Below are positions 10,731 to 21,348 of a DNA stretch of 64,000 bases, in pieces. Below the pieces are notes generated by a model. That model saw only the letters and a list, made by a program, of their open reading frames with translations. It did not search any database and was not told where the DNA came from. The first letter of the stretch is position 1. Each line of letters begins with the position of its first letter. The stretch covers positions 19,187,278-19,251,277 of the forward strand of contig NC_080689.1 in NCBI RefSeq assembly GCF_030445035.2. Direction: 5' to 3'. This DNA comes from Dasypus novemcinctus. Taxonomy: Eukaryota > Chordata > Mammalia > Cingulata > Dasypodidae. A program made the translations under genes and the position numbers.

Positions 10731-12190
10731 TGCCTAAGCATTGTTTCGCAGTACCTATTCTCTTGAGTGCTCTCACTAGAAAATCACAGACCGAGGCTGA
10801 ACAGTCTATGAAAGAATGTCCGAGTTTTACTTGAGAATCAAAGATTTAAAAAGAAGTTTTTGAGGGTTTCGTAGTAAGTTTTTATTCTAGCCCTTAAATT
10901 TGTGAATATGCCATCTCAGTGCTACCTGACTTTTATACATATGTCATCTCAGTGCTATCTTACTTTTATACCAAGAAACGCAGCACGCAACCTGGCTTTC
11001 CAAACTGACCATTTAAAAATTTAATAACTCTTAAGGTGGGAATCATAATCCTTTAAATATGCCAGGAAAAACACTGAGACACAAAGAGTAATTTGCCTTA
11101 TTCACACCAATTTCTAAATAGCAAACATGGTGTGGTAAATCGTTTTAATTCCAGTAAATTCCATTTCTTTTAGTGTAAATATGAGTGAACACCCAATAAA
11201 ATTCTTACGTTTGGCTCAATAATTGGATTGTCGTTGTACTTTGTAATAAGAGAATTTGAAGACTTCACATGACATATTTGGAGAATAATAAAATAATAAT
11301 GCAAATACAAAAAAAACTATAACAAGTTGTTTTTTAAAAGTAGAATAGAACGTTATTTTGCTACTCTGTAAAAACTGAATGTATATAGAGCTACAGTAAA
11401 TGTAAATTTGATTTGATGGAATTGTGGGTAGGTTCTTAAAGTTGAGTTTTATAATATATACTTGATTATTAGTATTGTGATTGGTTATGTGCAAAGATAG
11501 CTACATATACGGCATTTTGAGGATTTTTCATGTAAGTCTGATTCAAAATTGTGGATGCATATGTACAAGATAGATAAATTGGCTAGTACATATATTAATT
11601 CAAATTAAGTTTAAATGCTTTTAAGGAGTGGTAAATGAAAACAAATAGGACGAGCATAATTGGAAAAATTTAGAATATTATGTCATATATATTTATACTT
11701 CACAGAGTGCCTGGTATATCATAGGTGCACAGTACACATGTGATGACTGAGTTGGTTCATATTCAAATTGGATATTAATATATAAACTGACAACACCGAA
11801 GCAAAAAAAAAAAAAAAGATTATAAACAGATTACTATCTGTTAGCCAGGTTTCCTTTCAATCTAGAGAGGAGTGTTACTGCCGTTTTTTAAAAGCTTCAT
11901 TGAAGGCTTATACTAGCAGGAAAGACGTGGGGTTTGGGAAATGACAGGTCAAAATAACAAAAATCAGCAAGAAAGTAATGGGAAATATAGTTAATTAACT
12001 AGATATGCAAAATGATGAATTTTGATATGAAAATTAAGATTTTAAAGAGGGTCCTGGGTAACCATGATTATGACAGAAATTTACAATAATATGTAGTCTG
12101 GAGAAAAGTAAATAAAAGAATGAGAAGAACATTTAACACTTATTTGGATTTGTAGTACCAAACTACATTTTCTTCCTACATGTCCTTCTT
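10731..12190. other. Intergenic DNA upstream of DPY30
   Basis: AT-rich and unique-looking. The stretch 11690-11745 ('gagtgcctggtatatcataggtgc') resembles the 3' part of a MIR. An A16 run lies near 11805. No coding signal was found. Confidence 0.5.
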
Positions 12191-12192
12191 TT

Positions 12193-12238
12193 ATGGGAAG
12201 CAGGCACTCACCACTAAGCTGCACCTGCTCCGCCACCC
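12193..12238 (-). repeat. Head fragment of a DAS-related SINE
   Basis: The complement reads 'ggcggagcaggtgcagcttagtgg...gcctgcttccca', the tRNA-like head of the short SINE type, without body or tail. Confidence 0.5.
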
Positions 12239-12330
12239 TGTATTTGTTTCTTACATTCAAAGAATATTTCTGGAAGTGAATCAGTAGGGAAAGCAAGCAC
12301 TTGAACCAAAGTACTGCTCTCTGGACTTAT

Positions 12331-12818
12331 TGTCTTTTTGGTTTGGAGGAGATAGTGAGGCAGATTAGTACAGGGAGTGAGAAGATGAACCACAACATGG
12401 CTGACAGACAACATGGCCAGACACTGCCTAGACTTTGACCTTGAACTTGACCTTGAGGTCCTTGTTGGGACTCTTTCTGGGACTGATAGGAGGCCCTGGG
12501 TATTCCAAACAGGCCTCACCAATGGCCCCCACCATTGCTGGGGTAAACAATCATAGCTGTGGCCCCTCCCCTTAGCATTAGCAAGGGGAGGAATAATTAA
12601 TAACTTAAAAGGTGACCGCACTAGCCAAACCTTGCTCTCTCTGCCTAAAGGACCCCGCACCAAATCTCCGTGCTTATTTCCGTCCTTCTTTCCCATTTCT
12701 CAGCAGGCTCTGTTCTTTTCCCCCATTTCCCAATAAATTTGTTTTACTGGCCTAACTAAACTGGTGTGTTCTTAAATTCTTTTGTGCAACATAGCCAATA
12801 ACCTAGAGGAATCCAACA
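12331..12818 (+). mobile_element. Candidate solo LTR (ERV1-like)
   Basis: A 488-bp segment begins TGTCTTTTTGG and ends CCAACA, with a poly(A) signal AATAAA near 12731 and a T-rich stretch after it. Flanks are CTTAT and CTTAC, a possible 5-bp target duplication with one change. GC content is higher than the surroundings. The family was not identified; ERV1 is a guess from the length and the late AATAAA. Confidence 0.5.
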
Positions 12819-13029
12819 CTTACCTGGCTTCAATAGTAGTTGGAGATTCTAGAATTAAAATTCCAGAATCTAGAATCATGAAGAAAAACTGCTATGCTCG
12901 ACCCACTTTTTATAGCCTTGGTGTAGATTCCATTGATAAAACTTTAACCTATTAGACAGGCAATACCTATTCAAGTATAATAAAAGATGTGTAGTAGTGG
13001 AAAACTTGTTTTAGGATCATAAGATATTA

Positions 13030-13210
13030 AAACCTAGTTCCTTCAAATGTTTGCCATGTACTTAAACAAATGGTTTAACTCTTCTGAGTTTCAGGTTTTT
13101 CCACACGTAAAATTAGGATAACAATTCTTATTTGTTAGGGAGGATAAAAGGACATGTTAAATGAAACAGGTTTATGAATTATGAAATTATATAAATGTAA
13201 GTGAAACTCA
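13030..13210 (+). repeat. Possible MIR fragment
   Basis: 'aaatggtttaactcttctgagtttcaggtttttcc...aaaattaggataacaattctta' follows the MIR 3' half with heavy divergence. Confidence 0.45.
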
Positions 13211-13245
13211 TTCTGTTTTACCCTAAGGAGTCCAACTTAGGTTAC

Positions 13246-13767
13246 TTAAGAGGTACTTTCTCACTCAAAGTGTGTTGCCACTGGTTGACGCAAGATGGCA
13301 GGCAATGTCTGCGAGGGTTCAGCCTTCCTTCTTCCTCTTAAGACTCCATAGTCCCAGCTTCAACCAATCTCAGCTGTAAACTAGCATAAGGCTTGTCTCT
13401 CTTTGGCCCTTTTCTTTCCAGGCTTAGCTGCTCTGTTCTCTTCACAAGGTCACCTATAAACTAACAGGCTCATCTCTCTTCCCAGGCCAGAAGATTTTGT
13501 CTAACGAGCTGTCTCTCTTCCTCTGTGTCCTCTGTGTGTCTACTTCCATGTGAGAGTCTGTTTTATCAGCCCAAGGGGGCTGGGACTCAATGCTTAGTTG
13601 CACTCTGATGATATGGTTGAATTAAAGCCCTAATCTTAACATAATTTAATCAGATGTCTCAGCTGAATCTAATACAATCAAAGGGTATCATGCCCAGAAA
13701 AACAGACCAATTTACAGACATACTCAAATATCATTTTTGGAATTCATAAACAATATCAAAATGCTGC
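13246..13767 (-). mobile_element. Partial LTR, MaLR-like family
   Basis: It shares a long colinear stretch with the LTR at 36278-36923, for example 'atgtctgc(g/a)agggttcag', 'ctccat(a/g)gtcccagctt' and 'ggaattcataaacaatatcaaa'. It lacks the U5-side end. It also resembles the LTRs of the 18-21 kb provirus near 'ggaattcataaacaatatc', read on the other strand. Confidence 0.6.
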
Positions 13768-13795
13768 ATGCACCAAGTCCATTCAAAGGGGAAAG

Positions 13796-13800
13796 AATAG
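13796..13800. repeat. Target-site duplication AATAG (left)
   Basis: Identical to 14772-14776 on the other side of the solo LTR; it fixes the element's limits. Confidence 0.8.
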
Positions 13801-14771
13801 TGTGACAGTTTGAAGATTTTTGAGGACCCCAGAAAAGATCATGTTCTTGGAGCTAATCTATTCCTGTGGGCGTAGGACCCTCTTATTGGATTGGATTCAG
13901 TCAGACCGACCACAATTTCATTGTTTAAGTGAGGAATAACCCAAGGTGGCCTTATCCTCTTGCTGGAGTCCTTTATTTTATGTTATTTATTTATTTTTAT
14001 TTCTCTCCCCTTCCCCGCTCCCCCTCCCCCCAGCTGTCTGCTCTCTGTGCCCATTCGCTGTGTGTTCTTCTGTGTCCACTTGCATTCCTGTCAGCGGCAC
14101 TGTGAATCTGTGTCTCTTTTTGTTGTGTCATCTTGCTGCATCAGCTCTCTGTGTGTGCGGCGCCACTCCTGGGCAGGTTGCACTCTTTTCACGCTGGGCA
14201 GCTCTCCTTACGGTGTGCACTCCCTGTGTGTGGGGCTCCCCCACGCAGGGGACACCCCTGCATATCAGCACTGCACGTGGGCCAGCTCACCACATGGGTC
14301 AGGAGGCCTTGGGTTTGAACCACAGACCTCCCATGTGGTAGACAGATGCTCTATCTGTTGAGCCAAATCCGCTTCCCTGGAATCCTTTATAAACAGAGGA
14401 GTGAAAGCAGAGACACACAGAGAAAAAGCAGCAGAGACAGAGGAACCCTGAAAGTCTGGAAGATAGGAGTCCCAGAGGAAAGGGGAGAGATGAGCCATAT
14501 GCCTGATCACCCACAGCTGACTTTGGGGAAGAACTAATTCTGGGGGAGGTGGCAGAGACCCAGATCAGCAGAATCACCATTGTGTCTTACCATGTGGCAA
14601 GGTCCAGGATCGCCAGCAGTCAACCGTCAGTGTGACAGCGTGTCTGATGATGTCTTGATTTGGACATTTTTACTGCCTAAGAATTTTAAGCTTTTAACCT
14701 AATAAATTCCCAGTTTAAAAGCCAAAATATTTCTGGTATATCGTCTCAGTAGCTCTTAGCAAACTAAAACA
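13801..14771 (+). mobile_element. Solo LTR (ERVL/MaLR type) with SINE insertion
   Basis: The element starts TGTGACAGTTTG and ends AACTAAAACA. It is flanked by a perfect 5-bp target duplication AATAG (13796-13800 and 14772-14776), which fits class III ERVs. A poly(A) signal AATAAA lies near 14700. Without the nested SINE (13976-14379) the LTR is about 570 bp. No internal retroviral sequence remains, so it is a recombined solo LTR. Confidence 0.82.
13976..14379 (-). repeat. DAS SINE inside solo LTR
   Basis: Full-length minus-strand copy: T-rich start, 'tctctccccttcccc' and the body, ending in the head complement '...gagccaaatccgcttccc'. Target copies are GGAGTCCTTTA and GGAATCCTTTA. Confidence 0.88.
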
Positions 14772-16133
14772 AATAGAATCTTCAATAAATGGTGGATGCT
14801 GAGAGAACTGCACATCCTTTTGTAGAAAAATTAATTTGGAGCCCTACCTCTCCCATATACAAAAGTTAATTCAAAATGTATCCATACCCTAATAAGAGTT
14901 AATACTATAAAATTCTTATAAGAAATCATAGGGAAGTATCTTCAGGACCTTAGATTAGGCAAAGGATTCTAGATTATATTCCAAAAGCACAACAAAAGAA
15001 AACATAGATATAAATATATATATAAATTGGACTAAATTAAAAACCTTTGTGCATCAAATAACTTTATCATGAAAGTAAAATGACATCCTACAGTGAGGAA
15101 GAAAATATTTGGAAACCATATATCTGATAAATGCTTAATATCCATAATATACAAAGAACGAAAAGACAAAAACCCAGTTAAAAACAGTGGCCAAGATGTT
15201 TGTTACTAACAAAATTAAAAAATAACAAGTGCTGGCTAGGATGTGGAAAAATAGGCCCCTAATATATTATGGGTGGGAATGTAAACTAGTGATGCCACTG
15301 TGGTAAACAATTTGTCAGTTCTTCAGAAAGTTAAACATAGAATTACCATATGACCTGACAATTCCACTCCTAGGTATAAACTCCAAAGAACAGAAAGCTG
15401 GAATTTTTTTGTTAATAACAAAGCATCCTAGTTGGATGTTTATGGTGGCATTACTCACAATAGTAGAAGAGTGTAAGCAACTCAAGTGCCATCAACAGAT
15501 GAATGGATAAACAAAATGTGGTATATCCATTCAAAGGAATATTATTCCGAAATAAAAATAAATGAGATGCTGATATATGCTACAACATGCATGAACCTTG
15601 AAGATGTGTAACAGAAATAAATGGGACACAAAAGTAAAATATTGTATGATCTCACTGATACAAAATAATTGGAATAAGCAAATTCATAGAGACAGAAAAT
15701 AGAATATGGTTACCAGAGATGTAGGGGGAGGGAGGAATGGGGAGTTATTGCTTAATGGGTATGAGTTTCTTTTTGAGATGATGACTATATTCTGGAAACA
15801 CTGGTGAAAGTTACAAATATCATCAATATGCTTGATGTCACAGAATTGTTTACTTAAAAATGGTTAAAATTATTTTTATGTTAAGTATATTTTACTGCAA
15901 TAAAAAAAAAGATGAAAAAATCTAGTGCTACCTGTCAGGATGCAATTAGTAGGACACAGTATCACTTCTGTGAGATTCTTACCAAAGATCTCTGCTTGAA
16001 TCCATTCAGACAAATCCATATTGAGGGACATCCAAAAAATAACTGACCTGCAGTAGTCAAAAGCGGCAAAGTCAAGAAAGTGTGGATAGACTGAGGAACT
16101 GATCCAGATTGAAGGACACTAAAAAGACATGAC

Positions 16134-16941
16134 AGGGAAATGGATGTGGCTCAAGTGATTGGGCTTCTGCCTATCATATTGGAAGACCCCGGTTCCATCC
16201 CTGGGGCCGCCTGTTAAAGGCGTGCCTGTGCAGCAAGCCAGTGCCCGCACGGCAAACCAAGTGCCTGCTGACATGATGAGCCACACAGCAAGATGATGAC
16301 TCAACAAAAAGAGACGAAAGGGAGAGTCAAGGTGAGACACAACAAAACCAGGAACTGAGATGGCGCAAGTGACAGGGAACCTTTCTCCACATCAGAGGTC
16401 CCCAGGTTCGAATCCCAGTGAATCCTAGAGGAGAAAATGAGAAGAGAAGACAAAAGGAGAATAGACACAGAAGATCACACAGCAAATGGACACAGACAGC
16501 AAAAACAGCAGTGGAGGGAAGCGAATGTGGCTCAACAGAGTGTCTGCCTACCATATAGGAGATCCAAGGGTTCAAAACACAGGGCCTTCCGCTCGTGTGG
16601 TAAGCTGGCCCAAGCACAGTGCTGCCGCACACAAGGAGTGCTGGCCCCACGTAAGGGTGCCCCCCATGTAAGGAGTGGCCTCTACACAAGGAGAGCTGCC
16701 CCACATGAAACCACAGCCCACCTAGGAGTGGCACTGCACACATGGAGAGCTGACAAAGCAAGATGGCGCAACAAAAAGAGATACAGATCCTCAGTGCCAC
16801 CTGATGAGAATACAAGCAGACACAGAAGAATACACAGTGAATGGACAGAGAGAGCAGACAGTGGGGAGGGGGGGAGAGAAATAAACAAATCTTAAAAAAA
16901 AAAAAAAAGAAAACAGCAGGGGAGGGGGAATAAAAAAAAAG
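16134..16941 (+). repeat. DAS SINE carrying a second, nested DAS SINE
   Basis: The outer element runs from 'gggaaatggatgtggctcaag' to 'gacagcaaaaacagcag' at 16512 and resumes at 'aaaacagcaggggaggggg' (16909-16941). The AAAACAGCAG repeated at the junctions is the inner element's target duplication. Confidence 0.85.
16513..16909 (+). repeat. Nested DAS SINE (inner copy)
   Basis: Complete younger copy, 'gggaagcgaatgtggctcaac' to a 15-A tail, inserted near the 3' end of the outer SINE in the same orientation. Confidence 0.88.
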
Positions 16942-17190
16942 AAACATCACAAATTAATGTGATGCATAATGCTAAAATGGTTCTTTTTTGCTATGAAAAA
17001 CTTTGTTTGAACAATTATCAGAACCAGAATGGGTTCTGAGGACTACACAGGAGTAAGGAAATGTTCTGAGTGTTGATTGCAGTGAAGAATGCACAACTCT
17101 GTAATTACACCAATAGCCATTGATTGTACACTTTAGCTGGACTGTATGATTTGTGAATATGTTTCAATAAAATTGATTTTTTAAAACAGG

Positions 17191-18028
17191 CCAACTATAC
17201 TTAGGTACCTACTAAATTGTTTACTTATTCTACCACATAATACTCTAAAACCCTTGTGAAGTAAATATGATTATCTCCATAAAAAAAGATGATAAGATAA
17301 ATTCAGAAAAACTGTCAATTACATGTCACATAACTAATTATATGGCAAGTTGAAATTTCTAACCAGGTTCATGTAATTCTAAAGGTTGAACTCCTATCTG
17401 CATAAATTGAGGACAAATGTATCAGTTAGAATGCTTTTGGTTTCCAGTAATAAAAAATCCCAACTCAAATTTATTAAACAATAAAGGAGATTAATGGGCT
17501 AATATAACTGAAAGCAACAGGCAGCATTCAATCATGGTTCCTAAACTGTTTCTCTGCAATTTTCTCACTTTATCACTCCTGAATACATCAACTTCATCCT
17601 CAAGCTGCTTGTTTTGTGGCTGTGAGATGATTGCCAGAAGTATTCAAGGTTACATATTTATTTTTCCACATTCAATATGAGAACCTAAAGTCTAAACTTT
17701 GTTCTGATCTGTCCAGCCTGAACCAAGTACTTTGGTAAGGTGAATGCCTCCTGCTGATAGGTGCAGGTCAGAATTACTTCCCATTCCTGAATAATGATAA
17801 GGAGATAACCTGGTAGTAGAGTTAATCCCAGCTAAATTGCATGGCTGCTACACAATGGAAAGGATAGGTCCTGCAAGGGAAAATCTGAGTATGGTTAGGA
17901 AGAGGAAAGAAAGGTAATGGAAGCCATGTAACTAGCCAAAAAAAAGTTCACTACCACATTTTATGTAAAGAGTTTCTACACAATGTGAGCTCACAATAAA
18001 AGAGCTAAACAAAACAATTTTTGCTATG
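17191..18028. other. Intergenic, old unassigned repeat
   Basis: 17410-17860 ('gtatcagttagaatgcttttggtttccagtaataaaa...ggagattaatgggctaatataactg') resembles a mammalian MER-type interspersed repeat, but I cannot name the family. No gene signal was found. Confidence 0.4.
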
Positions 18029-18033
18029 ACACA

Positions 18034-18935
18034 TGTAGCAGTTTAATATTGATGAATTCGAAAAAGAAATATTGGATTATGTTTGTAAACTGCTCTTTAA
18101 CTCTGGGCATATTAGATTATATTGGATTCATAGGTTTACTTGATTAAGTAATTTTGTAGGGGTGGTGGACTTAGCCCTGTGGTTAGGGCGTCCGTCTACC
18201 ACATGGGAGGTCTGCGGTTCAAACCCCAGGCCTCCTTGACCCATTTGGAGCTGGCCCATGCCCAGTGCTGATGTGTGCAAGGAGTGCCCTGCCATACAGG
18301 GATGTCTCCCGCGTAGGGGAGCCCCACGCACAAGGAGTGTTCCCTATAAGGAGAGCCGCCCAGCGCGAAGAAAAGTGCAGCCTGCCCAGGAATGGTGCTG
18401 CACACATGGAGAGCTGACACAGCAAGATGACATAACAACAGAAGCAGACAAAGAAGATGCAGCAAACAGACACAGAGAACAGACAACCGGGGGGGGGGGG
18501 GGGGGGGGAGGGGAGAGAGAGAGAAATAAAATCTTTAAAAAACAAAACAAAACAAAAAAAGTAATTATGTAAACCTCTTGTGCCAGTAGGGCATTCAGTC
18601 CCCACCCCTTGGTGGGTGTGAACTCACAAATAAAGCCATGGCGAAAGACAGAGTTGAAGGTTCTTAATGTTGGAGTTTGATACTAAAGCCTTAAGCTGGA
18701 GCCCCAGGAAGTAAGCTCACAGAGGAAACAGAAGACCCAGGAAGAGAGGAACCCAGAAAGCCTGAACCCCCGCAGACATCAGCAGCCATCTTGCTTCAAC
18801 ATGTGAAAATAGTGAGAGAAGTAACATATGCTTATGGCCTGGTATTTGTAAGCTCCTACCCCAAATAAATACCCTTTATAAAAACCAACCAATTTCTGGT
18901 ATTTTACATCAGCACCCCTTTGGCTGACTAATACA
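18034..18935 (+). repeat. 5' LTR of the MaLR-like provirus
   Basis: It begins TGTAGCAGTTTAATATTG and ends GGCTGACTAATACA. Without its SINE (18159-18560) it is about 500 bp. It contains 'ccaaataaatacccttta' (18861-18878), with an AATAAA poly(A) signal about 70 bp before the end. It aligns with 20430-20862, with 21275-21326 and, at its last 93 bp, with 21349-21441. Confidence 0.85.
18159..18560 (+). repeat. DAS SINE inside the 5' LTR
   Basis: Full-length copy with an uninterrupted run of 20 G (18489-18508) and an A-rich tail. Target copies are AAGTAATTTTGTA and AAGTAATTATGTA. Confidence 0.88.
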
Positions 18936-18940
18936 GAATT

Positions 18941-18957
18941 TGGTACCAGGAGTGGGG
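18941..18957 (+). promoter_or_regulatory. Primer-binding site for tRNA-Leu(UAA)
   Basis: TGGTACCAGGAGTGGGG is, as I remember that tRNA, an exact 17-nt complement of the 3' end of mammalian tRNA-Leu(UAA) including CCA. It lies 5 nt after the LTR end, the expected place, and fits the ERV-L practice of tRNA-Leu priming. Confidence 0.8.
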
Positions 18958-19032
18958 TACTGCTTTTGCAATTAACAAAATGCTGGAATGGTTTTATAAT
19001 GGGTAAGGGGTATTTTCCGGAGGAATTGTGAG

Positions 19033-19443
19033 ATGCTTGATGGAAAAGGCCTAGATCATTTTGAAGAGACTGTTCATAACAATATGATGCTAAAGAGACT
19101 TTTTAATTACGCCTTAGAAGTAAATGATGAAACTATTATTGGAAACTGGAGGAATGGTGATCCATGTTTTAAAGTTGCAAAGAACTTAGTAAAATTAACT
19201 CCTAGTGTTTTATGGAAGGCAGAATTTGAAAATGGCGAGCCTGGGCATTTAGCCAAAGAAATTTCCAAAGTAAACCCGGAGAATGTGGCTTGGCTTCTGC
19301 TTGCAGCTTATAGCAAAATACTAGATGAAAGAGAGATGCTGAGGACTGAACTGTCAGGTACAAAGAAAACAGAAACTGATTCTGGAAATTCCAAGCCTCT
19401 GGAAATCAAGCTCCCAGAAAAATTGCCTCACTGGAGGACTTAA
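19033..19443 (+). pseudogene. Gag-like ORF remnant of the MaLR-like element
   Basis: A 136-codon frame with an ATG lies just after the primer site, where THE1/MaLR elements carry their gag-related ORF1. It is hydrophilic and helix-prone, with a basic/acidic C-terminal part and no zinc knuckle. After its stop, no continuous frame follows. I could not assign a domain by eye; gag origin is inferred from position. It may be a chance survivor of a longer decayed frame. Confidence 0.45.
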
Positions 19444-20862
19444 CTAAACTTGGAACTGGTAAATCAGGATTGAAGATGAAGTTATCTAGGAAAGACTTGT
19501 GGAAAGTCTTACCCTGTTTCCTGCATGCTAAACCAACAAGCTTTTTGAGAGAGCTGTATAAACAAAACCACTGTCAGCCTGGAATAAAAGGGACATGGAA
19601 AGGAGGAACTGAAGGGAAACGACTTCAAGAGGAAGACCATGGAAGCTGAGATCTGGAATTAGAACACCTTGGGCCAAGAGAGGAACCCCATCCATGTGTA
19701 ACAGAGGGTGAGTTTGCCCCAGCAGTTGAAGAGGGTGGATGTTCCTGCCTGATGGTTTGGGAAAGTTTTGCTGCCCCAGGGTAGAGAGAGGGTGGAGCAC
19801 ATTCCCCAAGGATTAGGGTGGTTAAGATCAGTGAGGAGTAGACCTTTCCGCCAAAGGTTAGGGAAGGCCAGGTGGTCAACTCCTTGCTCTGAGAGGGTTG
19901 AGCCTGTATGCCAAAGGTTAGGGGGAATGTTGTCTTCATGTCACTATACTAGGGGGGTTAAGACTGTAACCCAAAGATTGGGTAAGGTGTGGCAATCACC
20001 CCAACACTATTGGAGGAAGAGGTCTGGAGGTTGGTCAACACCCAGATCTTTGATGAGGGTGGAACCAAGAAAATGGATGTTGGGCAAACTAGTCAAAAGG
20101 GTGGGTCCTCATATGGCCCCAAGGAGAAGAAACCATCTTCTTAAGAATGATTCTCAGACTTTGAAATTGAATGGAGGATGCCCTGTAGGTTTACTGAACT
20201 GTAGAGGACCCATGATTCTTGTTTCCCTCCCAATTTCTCCTTACTGAAATGAAAATGTTTATCCTTCATCTGTTCATCTGTTCATTTCAGAGGTCTATAG
20301 CAGACAGAGCTTTGCCCCAAGACAAACTGATTTCTTTAAATTGACTGTGATATGATTTAGTACTCGCTTTGTAACTGATTTAAGGTGTTTTGAATATTGT
20401 AATGTCTTTTTGGAATTCAGAGGGTGGAGGGTAACAGTATGTTATTATTGATGAATTCCAAAAAGAAATATTGAGTTATGTTCGTAAACTGATCTTTTCC
20501 TCTGGGCATATTAGATTATATTGGATCCGTAAGTTTACTTGATTAAGTAATTATGTAAACCTCTTGTGCCAAAGGACTTGCAGATAAAAGGCATGGCAAA
20601 AGACAGTTGTGGGTTCTTAATGTTGAAGTTTTGATGTCAGAGTTTAATGCTGAAGCCTTAAGCAGGAAGAGAGGAACTCTAAGCCTGGAAAGAAGCAGAC
20701 CCTGAAACGGAAGAACCCAGGAAGGCTGAATCCTCGCAGCCATTGGCAGTCATCTTGCTCTAACACATGAAAATAGACTTTGGTGAGAGAAGTAATTTAT
20801 GCCTTGTGGCCTGGTATCTGTAAGCTCCTACCCCAAATGAATACCCTTTATAAAAATCAACC

Positions 20863-21274
20863 AGGGAACAGATTTGGCTCAATGGATAGAGCATCTGCCT
20901 ACCACATGGGAGATGCTGGATTCAAACCCAGGGCTTCCTGACCCATGTGATGAGCTGGCCCACATGCAGCGCTGATGTGTGCAAGGAGTACCGTGCCACG
21001 CAGGGGTGTCCCCCCTGTAGGGGAGCCCCATATGCAAGGAGTGCACCCCACAGGGAGAGCCGCCCAGTGCAAAAAAAGTGCAACCTGCCCAGAAGTGGCA
21101 CCACACACACGGAGATCTGATGCAGTAAGATGATGCAACAAAAAGAGATACAGATTCCCAGTGCCACTGACAAGAATACAAGCGGACACAGAAGAACACA
21201 TAGTGAACAGACACAGAGAGCAGACAACTGGGGGGGGGGGGGGCGGGGAAGGGGAAAGAAAGAAATTTTAAAAA
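20863..21274 (+). repeat. DAS SINE inside the 3' LTR
   Basis: Full-length copy, 'agggaacagatttggctcaatgg' to 'gaaattttaaaa'. It is inserted at 'aaaatcaacc', duplicated afterwards as 'aaaacccaacc'. The insertion site differs from that of the SINE in the 5' LTR. Confidence 0.88.
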
Positions 21275-21331
21275 CCCAACCAATATCTGGTGTTTTGCAG
21301 CAGCACCCCTTTGGCTGACTAATACAGAATT

Positions 21332-21348
21332 TGGTACCGAGAGTGGGG
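21332..21348 (+). repeat. Second copy of the primer-binding site
   Basis: TGGTACCGAGAGTGGGG differs from the primer site at 18941 at two neighbouring bases. It keeps the 5-nt GAATT spacing to the preceding LTR end. Confidence 0.8.

Larger units (their letters stand above)
13768..15914 (+). repeat. L1 3'-end fragment, split by a solo LTR
   Basis: L1 sequence 'ccaagtccattcaaaggggaaagaatag' runs into the LTR at 13801 and resumes after it as 'aatagaatcttcaataaatgg'. It continues through degraded ORF2 C-terminal sequence ('gaatattattccgaaataaa', 15537) to 'caataaaaaaaaaga' at 15914. No long open frame remains. Confidence 0.75.
15915..17190 (+). repeat. L1 3'UTR-like fragments around a SINE
   Basis: 'gaggaactgatccagattgaagg...gacatgac' (16090-16133) is typical of L1M-type 3'UTRs. 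After the SINE, 16942-17190 ends 'tgtttcaataaaattgatttttt', a tail seen again at 35470-35490. I treat these as older L1 ends; the subfamily is unknown. Confidence 0.5.

Noticed and set aside
13946-14361. Long overlapping ORFs of the type 'SALCVHLLCVFFC...' seen here and in about 30 other places
   Set aside because: They are translations of minus- or plus-strand DAS SINEs. They recur with the same wording at every SINE and carry frameshifts between copies, so they are not genes.
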